DNA of 64,000 nucleotides from Paracoccus zhejiangensis (GTDB taxonomy: Bacteria > Pseudomonadota > Alphaproteobacteria > Rhodobacterales > Rhodobacteraceae). Position numbers and translations under genes: made by a program. The DNA lies in NCBI RefSeq assembly GCF_002847445.1, contig NZ_CP025430.1, positions 124,001 to 188,000 on the forward strand, written 5' to 3'. Under the pieces are notes generated by a model, which saw only the letters and a list, made by a program, of their open reading frames with translations, was not told the DNA's origin and searched no databases. Shown in pieces: positions 52,264-59,917 of the stretch (position 1 is its first letter; each line of letters begins with the position of its first letter).

Positions 52264-52934
52264 CGGCGGCCCCGCTTCCAATCGTCCAGCCGCGCGTAGA
52301 TCGTGATCGCGATCCCGCCGAGCGCCACGGCGATGAACACCCAGCGGAGCGTGTCGAGATACGGCACCAGCGGCAGGATGGCGGACTGGGTCTCAGCCAG
52401 GACGCTCTGGGCGACCTCTACGCCCGCGGCGCCCAGCGTAGCCACACCGGCGGCCCCGCCGCCCTTCATGGTGCGGCTGTCGGCCAGCACTTCGCGCGCA
52501 GGCGGCGTTTCAGCCGCGAAGGCTGTCGCCCGGATTTGGAAGCGCTCGCCCCACTGGCGAGCGGGCCCGAGATCGACATGGATGAATCCTGATCGCGGGT
52601 AGAATCCGAAGCCGAGGAACCCGACCTCCCGCGCTGCTGCCTCGAACGCCACCGGGTCATGGTTCGCCATGGCGATATCGAAGGCCGCGCCGTCGAGGTG
52701 CTTCGACCGGGTGGCGCCGCCCACGGCGCGGTTGTGCTCGGGGCTGCGATAGGCGGAACGCACGATCAGCGGTTTGCCCAACCGGTCGCGCAGCGCCTGC
52801 AGCCTGTCGAGCGCGGGCTCGTTGATGAGCAGCTTGCCGGTGCCCCGGCAGGCGATTTCTGCGGGCGAGAAGTTGGGCCAGCGCCAGGTGCCCTCGGGCG
52901 CCTCCCGCCAATGGTCGTAGAAGGTCGTGGTCAT
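52260..52934 (-). CDS. Phage M15A peptidase endolysin with C-terminal membrane helix
   Basis: 224 residues. The D,D-carboxypeptidase/endopeptidase zinc site is complete: His79 and Asp86 in SKHLDGAAFDIA, and His119 in GFIHVDLG. The first 130 residues are the peptidase. After a linker a hydrophobic helix (WVFIAVALGGIAITIYA, about 198-214) ends in a basic tail. Peptidoglycan cross-link cutting at lysis is the likely role. The C-terminal helix might anchor it or take over a holin function. SD GGAGGA precedes the ATG. Confidence 0.88.
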   Translation of the reverse strand: MTTTFYDHWREAPEGTWRWPNFSPAEIACRGTGKLLINEPALDRLQALRDRLGKPLIVRSAYRSPEHNRAVGGATRSKHLDGAAFDIAMANHDPVAFEAAAREVGFLGFGFYPRSGFIHVDLGPARQWGERFQIRATAFAAETPPAREVLADSRTMKGGGAAGVATLGAAGVEVAQSVLAETQSAILPLVPYLDTLRWVFIAVALGGIAITIYARLDDWKRGRR

Positions 52935-52951
52935 GTGGGTCCTCCAAAACG

Positions 52952-52974
52952 AAAAACCCGCCTCGAGGGCGGGT
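52952..52974 (-). terminator. Rho-independent terminator after the DUF6127 gene
   Basis: On the minus strand ACCCGCC-(CTCGA)-GGCGGGT is followed by TTTTTCGTTTT. It lies between DUF6127 (upstream) and the endolysin gene (downstream), so it separates the tail/holin-like part from the lysis part, or limits read-through. Confidence 0.8.
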
Positions 52975-53008
52975 CATTGCGGGCTGATGAATGGGGAATG
53001 GTGAGCGG

Positions 53009-53296
53009 CTACGGGCCGCCGCCGAAGATCTTCAGCTTGATCGCGATGCCCGCGAGCAGCGCCAGCATGACGCCGGTGGTGATCATGCGGACGGCCGTCT
53101 GCATCGCGGTGCGGCGCACCAGCCGGATGCAGTCCACCAGAGAGCGCAGATCGCGGATGTCGAGCGCGGCCTCGTCGCCGTCGAGCCCGACATCGGCCAG
53201 CGCGCGCTTCGCGCCTTCCTCGGCGGCGCGTGTCAGGATCGCCTCGAACTCGGCGTCGGGCATGCGCACGAAGCCTTCGGATCGGGGTGGTGTCAT
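53009..53296 (-). CDS. DUF6127 family phage protein
   Basis: 95 residues. A charged N-terminal part (EGFVRMPDAEFEAILTRAAE) precedes IRDLRSLVDCIRLVRRTAMQ and a hydrophobic helix (ITTGVMLALLAGIAIKLKIF) near the C-terminus. The family is found next to endolysins in alphaproteobacterial phages and may be holin-like. GGAAGGAGG precedes the ATG. A terminator follows it. Confidence 0.78.
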   Translation of the reverse strand: MTPPRSEGFVRMPDAEFEAILTRAAEEGAKRALADVGLDGDEAALDIRDLRSLVDCIRLVRRTAMQTAVRMITTGVMLALLAGIAIKLKIFGGGP

Positions 53297-53315
53297 CGGA
53301 TCCTCCTTCCGCCGC

Positions 53316-54386
53316 TCAGCCGACCTTGCAGCCCCAGAAGGACGTGTGATCGGCCGCGAAATAGCCGTCCGCGACCCGGAAATACCCCTGCAGTTCGACG
53401 GTATCGCCCGCGGTGAGCGGCACCATGGTCTGCAGCCAGATTGCGGTGGCGAGCGAGACGTGGGTGGCGGAGATTTCGCCGAGGGAGCCGCGGATTTCCG
53501 TCGTGCCGTTCAGGACGAGCCGCCCGCGCATGCGGGCCGTGGCGCTGGCGTTGATCTTGTAGAGCAGCGTCGCGCCGAAGAGGTAAGTGCCGTCCACCGG
53601 CGCCACGAAGTGGTTGTTCGCGGCGTCGAAAGCCCCCTGGTCGTTGTGGTCGGTGTTGTTGAGGCCGATCTTCGTCCAGGTCCCGACGCCGACGTAATTG
53701 TCGTAGTCGGTGTAAGCCTTGAACCGCGGCAGCCGGGGCTGATCGACGATGCCGGTGGCGTTGTCGACGCTGAGCCCGTCGAAGAAGGTGCTGCCGTCGG
53801 CGGAGACTACCAGCCGGAAGCGGTCCGAGCCGAACAGCCCTACCAGCGCCTTGGTAACGAAGTCGGTCTGCAGCGTCAGGCCGAGATCGTCGCCGGCCGC
53901 CTCCTTGTTCATGGTGTAGAACAGATCGCCGGTGCCACCCTCGGCCACCGTTTTCGCCGTCCAGAGCGCGGCGTTCAGCTTGGCCGAGAACGGGTTCGAC
54001 GTATCAGCCGTGGTCCCGAGTCCGAGGAGCGCCAGGTTCTGCAGCGCGTCCGGCGTGGTCCCGACCCAGCCCGCGCCGTCGTAGACCAACAGCAATCCTT
54101 CGTCCTCGACCCAAGCCCGCCACCCGGTCCGGGGTGGCAGGCGCAGCCAGGCGCCGTCGGTCCAGACCGCGACGTTCAGGTCCCAGCCCGCCCAGTCGCC
54201 GGTGGCTCCAGACGCCACGATATGCCGGTCGCCGTCTGCGGGGTTGACGGAGGGCGCTGTCAGGTCCCGGTCGAGGACGGAGAGCTGCACGAGCCCGTCG
54301 AGGATCCGCAGCGCCTCGTTGTGGGTGACATGCTTCTGGGTCTGCCCCGCGAGGATGTAGCGGAGGCACAGAGCGGAGCGGCTCCC
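53316..54386 (-). pseudogene. DUF2793 tail-fibre protein, start lost by a deletion
   Basis: The frame covers LRYILAGQTQKHVTHNEALR, then ILDGLVQLSVLDRDLTAP and a long beta-rich body, ending in a C1q/TNF-like beta domain (VAPVDGTYLFGATLLYKINA ... FWGCKVG). Family members start with a few residues, then LPYILAGQAQKHVTHNEAL. Here, directly upstream of that conserved region, comes GSRSALCLR and then the TGA of the head-closure gene in the same frame, with no ATG, GTG or TTG between. An internal GTG (54290) could make only a truncated protein. The 5' end and everything between were deleted. Confidence 0.72.
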
Positions 54387-54713
54387 TCACGCCTCGCCCA
54401 GCATCTCGAGACAGGCGCCGTCTTCGCTGGGCCGAGGGTCTTCCTTCAGGTCGAAGATCACCGCATCGATGACAGCGCGCCATTCGGAGGTGATGGCGCG
54501 GGTCTCGGCGCTGGCACGGATCGTCAGGATGGCCGGCGACTTCGAGACCAGCCGCGCTTGCATGACAGCCTCGGAGCCGCGCAGGTAATGGACATGGCAC
54601 CACAGGGTGAAGCGATCTTCCCATCCCTGGATCAGCATCCCGTCCGGATCGCGGATCATCACCGCCTCCTGGAAGGTGGCCCTGCGCCGCAGGCGCCCGG
54701 CAACCATGCTCAC
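54387..54713 (-). CDS. Phage head closure (head-tail adaptor) protein
   Basis: 108 residues with the head-tail joining layout: GRLRRRATFQEAV, then DGMLIQGWEDRFTLWCHVHY, RGSEAVMQARLVSKSPAILT and the C-terminal DLKEDPRPSED, as in SPP1 gp16/HK97-type adaptors. It closes the portal channel and joins the tail. ATG 54713 overlaps the connector stop (ATGA). Its TGA directly abuts the truncated fibre frame. Confidence 0.85.
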   Translation of the reverse strand: MSMVAGRLRRRATFQEAVMIRDPDGMLIQGWEDRFTLWCHVHYLRGSEAVMQARLVSKSPAILTIRASAETRAITSEWRAVIDAVIFDLKEDPRPSEDGACLEMLGEA

Positions 54714-55249
54714 AGCCTGATCCTGCGATAGGGGGCGAGCAGCGCATCCACGGCCATGGGCAGCGCCGATGGGCTGGTGCCCAGACTGACGGCCGCCCGG
54801 TTCTCATACCAATGGGCGATTAGCAGCAGCATGGCCTGGCGGATGGCGGCGGGGATCTCGGCGGGGGCGCCATAGCCCGCGGTGAAGGTGATCGCCGCAG
54901 GACGGCCAAAGCCCGCGAGAGGTCGCAACAACAGGCGTTGGTCCCGCCGGTCGATCCGGTAATCGAGATCGCCGCCCGCGGCATCGGTGAACACGGCGCT
55001 GTCGATCTCGCTGTCGGGAAACGGCAGCAGGATGGGTCCGGTGACGGCATCCAGACCCATCTGCCAGTTTTGGGTCACCAGGCAGCGGCCGAGGATGCCG
55101 GCAGGGCCGTCCAGCCAGGCGGTGGCCGCATCGATGCTGTGCTGGATCAACAGATCCTCGTCATCATGATCGACGCGGAGCTGGGCCTTGGCTTCGGCCA
55201 GCGTGATCGGCACCGCCGCAGGCGCCGTAATGCGGGTGAGCGTGAACAT
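54710..55249 (-). CDS. Head-tail connector protein (gp6-like)
   Basis: 179 residues. The N-terminal four-helix part (ITLAEAKAQLRVDHDDEDLL, then IDAATAWLDGPAG) is the classic QLRVD pattern of gp6/gp15 connectors. A beta insert and C-terminal AIRQAMLLLIAHWYENRAAV complete it. It attaches below the portal ring. It follows the 55304-55744 gene after a GC-rich hairpin. Confidence 0.87.
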   Translation of the reverse strand: MFTLTRITAPAAVPITLAEAKAQLRVDHDDEDLLIQHSIDAATAWLDGPAGILGRCLVTQNWQMGLDAVTGPILLPFPDSEIDSAVFTDAAGGDLDYRIDRRDQRLLLRPLAGFGRPAAITFTAGYGAPAEIPAAIRQAMLLLIAHWYENRAAVSLGTSPSALPMAVDALLAPYRRIRL

Positions 55250-55270
55250 GGTGAAATCCCTGATGCAGAG

Positions 55271-55294
55271 CGCGGGCGGCCTTCACCGCCCGCG
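55271..55294. repeat. Intergenic GC-rich hairpin (copy 1)
   Basis: CGCGGGCGG (55271-55279), loop CCTTCA with flanking C, CCGCCCGCG (55286-55294): perfect 9-bp arms in the gap between the connector start and the next upstream gene. No T-run; it resembles the second copy at 55778-55800. Confidence 0.55.
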
Positions 55295-55303
55295 ACATTG
55301 CCA

Positions 55304-55744
55304 TCACGCCTGATCGGCCTGCGGGTTGATCTGGCCGTGGCCCTTGATCACCAGCGCGGCGACGGGCGTGCCGGTGGTATGGGTGCCGGAAAACGCCGCC
55401 AGCAGCTTGAGGTAGCGCCTGGTCCCGACGTAGCCAAAGCGGTAGACTGCGGCGGTGGCATGGGCCGCGACCAGCGCCTTGACGATGCCACCTTCACCGA
55501 CAGCCGCGACCCCCAGCAGATCATCCACGGTGACCGCCTCGTAGCTGCTGTCGTCATCGGAATGGATCAGGGTGAACTCGATCTTGTCGGTGTCGCTGAA
55601 GGTGATGCCGCCCGCGCCAATGGCGAGGATGATCTCCGCGCCCTTGAAGCCGCGCAGATCAACGGCCGCGGGAGTGTTGTCGTCGGTGAGTGTGGCCGCG
55701 TCGATGGCCGCAGCTACTGTGAGGCCGGAATGCAGATCCTTCAT
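55304..55744 (-). CDS. Phage structural hypothetical protein between capsid and connector
   Basis: 146 residues. Pattern: LRGFKGAEIILAIGAGGITF, then FTLIHSDDDSSYEAVTVDDL and RFGYVGTRRYLKLLAAFSG; a beta-sandwich-like protein often found between capsid and connector genes in alphaproteobacterial prophages, possibly head decoration or stabilisation. The function is not known. GGAGGATCC precedes the ATG. GC-rich hairpins flank it on both sides. Confidence 0.75.
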   Translation of the reverse strand: MKDLHSGLTVAAAIDAATLTDDNTPAAVDLRGFKGAEIILAIGAGGITFSDTDKIEFTLIHSDDDSSYEAVTVDDLLGVAAVGEGGIVKALVAAHATAAVYRFGYVGTRRYLKLLAAFSGTHTTGTPVAALVIKGHGQINPQADQA

Positions 55745-55777
55745 CGGATCCTCCTGTGCAGGGATGAATGGAGTGAC

Positions 55778-55800
55778 GCGGGCGACAGACTGCCGCCCGC
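55778..55800. repeat. Intergenic GC-rich hairpin (copy 2)
   Basis: GCGGGCG (55778-55784), 9-nt loop, CGCCCGC (55794-55800). It lies between the capsid stop (55823) and the next minus-strand gene, and shares its stem sequence with the hairpin at 55271-55294. Confidence 0.5.
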
Positions 55801-55822
55801 GCGCTTGGGTCCAGCCGGGCGA

Positions 55823-57109
55823 TCAGCTCGCCGCGATCTTCAGCAGCTTGATGGCCTCAAATTCCTGCACTCCACCGCCGACCCGCTTGGTGGTGTAGAA
55901 ATGCACGTAAGGCTTGTTGGTGAAGGGATCGCGCAACACCCGGATGCCGAAGCGGTCGACGATCAGATAGCCGCGCCGGAAATCCCCGAAGGCCAGTGGG
56001 AAGGCCCCGGCAGCGATGTCGGGCATGTTGTCGTCATCGCTGATCGGATAGCCAAGCAGCGTCGCCGGCTGGCCGGCCTGAACCGGCGGCTGCCAGAGAT
56101 AGAGCTCCTCGGTCTTGGACTTCAGCTTGCGGATGGTGGCTTGCAGTGAGCGGTTCATCAGGAAACGGGCGTTCTGCCGGTAGCCCTGCTTCAGCCCGTA
56201 GACGAGATCGATCAGCGCATCGACGCCGTTATGGGTGGCATCGGTCAGCGCCGCCGCCACGCCCGAGGCGGTGTAGCCGATCTTGCCCCAGGCGTAGGAG
56301 GCATTGGCCACCGTGTCATAGGCCAGGATGCCGCGCGGCCGGTTCACCCCGTCGCCGGTGATGAAGGCGGTGGCCTCGGCCTCGGCGAAGGCGGTCGAGA
56401 CCTCCTCGGCCAGCCAGGCGGCGATATCGACGCGCGCATCGTCGAGCAGGGTCTGGGTCGCGGCGGGGTTGGCGTAGATTTCCATTGCCGGGAAGGCCAG
56501 TTCCGCCAGGGTGGGCGTGGCGGTCTCGGGCCGGGCCTGGCGTTCGCCGACCCAGCCGGCTGCGGCCCCGCCCTGATTGACCAGCTTCTTGTAGCTGCCG
56601 GCCGAGATCGAGATGACGCTGGCGATCGACCGCATGGCCGAGACCGAGCCCAGCACCCGGTCGATGGTCTGTTCCATCTGATCAGGCACGACATAGCCGC
56701 CATCGGGATCGCTGTCGGTGCGAAGCGCGGCCTTCACCTCCAGTTCCCGAAGCCCGGCCTCGACGCCGCGGCGGAAGAACTGGTTGAAGGCGCGGGCGTG
56801 CTCGCGGGTCTCGGGGCTGTCCGCCCGATCCGCGCTGCCACCACCGCCGCCGAGCCTGGCCGCCGCCAGCACGGCATTGGTCTCGTCGAGCGCGCCCTGA
56901 AGCCGGGTGATCTCTGCATTGATGCGCTCCACCTTCTCGGCCTGCACGACATCGGCGAACTTCGCGTTGATGCCGTTGATCTCGGCTTGATGCTCGTCCT
57001 TGAAGGCGGCAAAGGCGCGGTTCAGATCGGCGAGGATGGCGTTGGCGTCGCCGGCCTCGGCGCGCACGCGAACGGCCCCGCGAATGCGGGGGGATTTCTG
57101 GATGCCCAT
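55823..57109 (-). CDS. HK97-family major capsid protein
   Basis: 428 residues. An N-terminal coiled-coil delta/scaffold domain (about residues 18-105, NAILADLNRAFAAFKDEHQ...) is followed by the capsid fold: DGGYVVPDQMEQTIDRVLG, the E-loop and P-domain (AFAEAEATAFITGDGVNRPR), and KPYVHFYTTKRVGGGVQEFE at the end. The delta domain would be removed by the ClpP-like protease encoded just upstream. Length is normal. Confidence 0.94.
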   Translation of the reverse strand: MGIQKSPRIRGAVRVRAEAGDANAILADLNRAFAAFKDEHQAEINGINAKFADVVQAEKVERINAEITRLQGALDETNAVLAAARLGGGGGSADRADSPETREHARAFNQFFRRGVEAGLRELEVKAALRTDSDPDGGYVVPDQMEQTIDRVLGSVSAMRSIASVISISAGSYKKLVNQGGAAAGWVGERQARPETATPTLAELAFPAMEIYANPAATQTLLDDARVDIAAWLAEEVSTAFAEAEATAFITGDGVNRPRGILAYDTVANASYAWGKIGYTASGVAAALTDATHNGVDALIDLVYGLKQGYRQNARFLMNRSLQATIRKLKSKTEELYLWQPPVQAGQPATLLGYPISDDDNMPDIAAGAFPLAFGDFRRGYLIVDRFGIRVLRDPFTNKPYVHFYTTKRVGGGVQEFEAIKLLKIAAS

Positions 57110-57119
57110 GATGGTTTCC

Positions 57120-57989
57120 TTATGAGCGGATGGTGTCGATGAGCCGCCGGATGGCGCTCACGGGGATGCCAGCGTTCTGCGTGGCGGGTTCGGCAGCGTT
57201 GCGCGTGCCGGTAATCTGTTTCAGCATCGCGCGCCGCTCGCTGCGGGGGATGCCTTGCTGCGCCAGAGCCGCGTCGATGCGGCGCCGCGCCTGAATGTCG
57301 GGGCGGGCCTGCGCCATGGTGGGCGGCTCAGCTTCCACGCGTGGTCGGTTGCCTGTATCGGGCGCAATTCCGTCCGCCATCCCGGCGGCAATCGCCTCCT
57401 CGGTGCCCAGAAAGGTCTCGGCATCGAGCAGCGCGGCAATTTCCTCGCTGCTCCTGCCGCTGCGCGCGGCATAGATCCCGGTCAGGGCGGCGTCGAAGGT
57501 CTCAAAAAGCGTGGCGGCTTCGGCCATGTCGTGGCGATTGCCGATCACCACGCCCCAGGCATTGTGCAGCATCAGGAAGCTGCCGGGGCTCATGTGGATC
57601 TCGTCGCCGGCCATGGCGATAATCGAGGCCGCCGAGGCCGCGAGCCCCAGCACCTCAACGGTGACCGCGGCCGGATGGGCGCGCAGCAGGTTGTAGATGG
57701 CAATGCCCTCGAACATGTCGCCGCCCGGCGAGTTGATCTGCACCGTCACCGCCTGCGGGCCGATCCTGCTGAGCGCCGCTGCGATCCGGCGCAGGCTCAC
57801 CCCGCCGCCCATATCATCCTCGCCGATCACGTCGAAGATGGTGATGGTGCTGTCGCGCTCGGTGACGGAAGTGACCTGCACGGCGACCGGCATCTCGGCC
57901 CAGCGGACCAGCGCGTCCGATGGCGCATCGGCCTGGAACGCCGCGGGGCGCGGCAAGACCGGTCCGGCCGGAAGATCACGCAGGCTCAT
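57120..57989 (-). CDS. ClpP-related head maturation protease
   Basis: 289 residues. The ClpP fold shows INSPGGDMFEGIAIYN (86-101), catalytic Ser119 in GLAASAAS and His142 in FLMLHNAWG. The C-terminal 90 residues (after about 195) are a phage-specific extension. It processes the capsid delta domain during prohead maturation. The ATG at 57989 follows AGGACC. It is followed by the capsid gene after 10 bp. Confidence 0.93.
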   Translation of the reverse strand: MSLRDLPAGPVLPRPAAFQADAPSDALVRWAEMPVAVQVTSVTERDSTITIFDVIGEDDMGGGVSLRRIAAALSRIGPQAVTVQINSPGGDMFEGIAIYNLLRAHPAAVTVEVLGLAASAASIIAMAGDEIHMSPGSFLMLHNAWGVVIGNRHDMAEAATLFETFDAALTGIYAARSGRSSEEIAALLDAETFLGTEEAIAAGMADGIAPDTGNRPRVEAEPPTMAQARPDIQARRRIDAALAQQGIPRSERRAMLKQITGTRNAAEPATQNAGIPVSAIRRLIDTIRS

Positions 57990-58037
57990 CAGATGGTCCT
58001 TTCGGATGTGTGCGGCTCATAGCTGAACAAGAAAGAC

Positions 58038-58053
58038 CGGCAGTTTCCTGCCG
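58038..58053 (-). terminator. Hairpin with GAAA tetraloop upstream of the protease gene
   Basis: On the minus strand CGGCAG-GAAA-CTGCCG is followed by a pyrimidine-rich GTCTTTCTTG. The loop is a GNRA tetraloop. It stands between the inserted plus-strand gene and the protease start, where it could end read-through from the portal side. Confidence 0.4.
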
Positions 58054-58138
58054 CTCTCCGCGCCTCAGGCGCTTGTGATGGATAATCAGCGGCGGTTGTC
58101 GTTTATCTGCTCAACCAAGAGTATGACGGAGCAGACCC

Positions 58139-58564
58139 ATGCGTATTTTCCAGAAACTGGCCGTATTGGCCGTCACCGCCGCCACCGTGGTCGCTGTGCC
58201 GGCCTCGGCAGACCCGGGACGGGGCAAAGCCCATGATCGTGACCACTTCCGGACCAGCCAGGCAAGACACTGCCCGCCGGGGCTGGCGAAGAAGAACCCG
58301 CCCTGTGTTCCGCCCGGCCAGGCCAGAAAATATGACGATCGCAGGGATTATGATCGTCGGCGGCACCATGACCGCTACGGTGTCCGGATCGGCGATATCC
58401 TGCGGATCGACGATTACCGGGTCATTCGCGATCCTCGCAGGATGAATCTCGAGACCCGTGACGACTGGCGCTATTACCGCGATGGCCATCGCGCCTATCG
58501 GGTTGATCGCGAGACCCGGAAGATTCTCTCGGTCATCGAGTTGATCGACGCTTTTACCAACTGA
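58139..58564 (+). CDS. Exported RcnB-like protein inserted in the phage head cluster (moron)
   Basis: 141 residues, signal peptide MRIFQKLAVLAVTAATVVAV with cleavage after ASA. The mature protein is Asp/Arg/His-rich (DDRRDYDRRRHHDRYG) and ends with YRVDRETRKILSVIELI, the plan of RcnB-type and similar periplasmic proteins. It runs opposite to all morphogenesis genes, between portal and protease, and has its own SD (GGAG). That is the arrangement of a moron: a gene carried for the host's benefit. Function in metal or envelope stress is only suggested. Confidence 0.75.
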   Translation: MRIFQKLAVLAVTAATVVAVPASADPGRGKAHDRDHFRTSQARHCPPGLAKKNPPCVPPGQARKYDDRRDYDRRRHHDRYGVRIGDILRIDDYRVIRDPRRMNLETRDDWRYYRDGHRAYRVDRETRKILSVIELIDAFTN

Positions 58565-58594
58565 GGCAGCGCCGGCTGCATTCCGGCCCCGAGA

Positions 58595-59896
58595 TCAGGG
58601 ATCGGCTTGGGCGTCGGGATTGGTAGATTCGTCCTCCGCCTTACCGGCTTCTGCCGTCATGTTGGGCGGCGGATAATAGATGTCGCCGCCGGCACGTGGA
58701 TTCTGGTCCTCGAGCGCGCGGATCTCGTTGGGGCTCCACACCCCCCATTGCAGGCCCTTCACATAGGCCTCCCAGCGGGCCTTGATATCGCCCTTGACGA
58801 GGGCTGCGCGGTTGAAACGGGCATAGAGCAGATCATCCGCGCCGATCAGGTCGCGGTCGATCGCCTCCTCCCACATGGTCAGGTGATCCTCGAGCGTCCA
58901 GGCCACGAAGCCGATCGACTGCTGCTCGATGCCGGTGCCCCAGCTGGTGGACTTCTCGGTGTCGCCGATCATATGCGGCGGCACCCCGAAGAACATGGCG
59001 ATGTCGCTGCGGCTGAACTTGCGGCTCTCGATCCATTGCGCATCCTCGGCGGTCATCGCGATACGGGCGTAATCCATACCTTCCTCGAGAATGAGGTGCT
59101 TGCCTTCCTGGTCACCGCCGGCGCGGAACGCCTCGAGCCCGGCCTTGAGATTGGCCACCGCCTCGGGTCCGAGCTTCTGCGGGTGCCTGAGCACGCCCGA
59201 GACCCGGGCGCCATTGCGGAAGGTGGTGGCGCCGTGATCCTCCATCGCCAGCGCCAGACCGATGGTCTCGCGGGCATAGGCGATTGGTGAGACACCTCGT
59301 ACCCCGTCCAGCGTCAGCCCGACCATATGCAGCACCTCGTCCTGCGGCAAGCGCAGCCGCCGGCCATCGGGGCGGGTATAGAGAAAGCTCAGCGCCAGGT
59401 CCTCGCCCTGCACCACCTCGACCCGATCCGGATGCAGCGGGATCAGCGCCTGCACGGTGCCGCGCGAGCGCACGATCATGGCATAGGCATTGCCGCGCAA
59501 GAGCAGATGCGCCTGCAGCATCCGGCGGAACTGCGATGGCGTCTGCCAGCGATTGGGCCTTCGCCGCAGCAGCTGCCAGATCGGGGCATCCGAGGCATCC
59601 TCGCGGGTCCGGGCATCGATCCGGCGCTTGATATGCAAGGGCAGCGTTGCCACCGCGCCGGAAATGATGCGCACGCAGGCATAGACTGCCGCCACCCGCA
59701 TGGCGCTGTCCGGCGTCACCGCCATGCCGGAGCCGCTGGCTGCGCCGGCCCGGAGCGCCGCATCCAGTTCGGCGGCAGAGGTGATGACCAGCCCGCCGCC
59801 GGCTTCATGGATGGCAGCGCGTGGCGACGGGGCGTGCGGAGGTGAGGCCGCAGGCGGGGCGCCTGCAAACCAGCGGGACCAGAAGGACATGGGCAT
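58595..59896 (-). CDS. HK97-family phage portal protein
   Basis: 433 residues. Typical sequence: DSAMRVAAVYACVRIISGAV, then LPLHIKRR, RPNRWQTPSQFRRMLQAHLL, LRGNAYAMI, and near the C-terminus GVPPHMIGDTEKSTSWGTGI and EQQSIGFVAWTLEDHL. It forms the dodecameric DNA entry ring. The terminase large subunit gene precedes it by 21 bp. Tail after residue ~400 is acidic and disordered. Confidence 0.95.
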   Translation of the reverse strand: MPMSFWSRWFAGAPPAASPPHAPSPRAAIHEAGGGLVITSAAELDAALRAGAASGSGMAVTPDSAMRVAAVYACVRIISGAVATLPLHIKRRIDARTREDASDAPIWQLLRRRPNRWQTPSQFRRMLQAHLLLRGNAYAMIVRSRGTVQALIPLHPDRVEVVQGEDLALSFLYTRPDGRRLRLPQDEVLHMVGLTLDGVRGVSPIAYARETIGLALAMEDHGATTFRNGARVSGVLRHPQKLGPEAVANLKAGLEAFRAGGDQEGKHLILEEGMDYARIAMTAEDAQWIESRKFSRSDIAMFFGVPPHMIGDTEKSTSWGTGIEQQSIGFVAWTLEDHLTMWEEAIDRDLIGADDLLYARFNRAALVKGDIKARWEAYVKGLQWGVWSPNEIRALEDQNPRAGGDIYYPPPNMTAEAGKAEDESTNPDAQADP

Positions 59897-59917
59897 TCTT
59901 TCCGTAAGACGGGTAGC

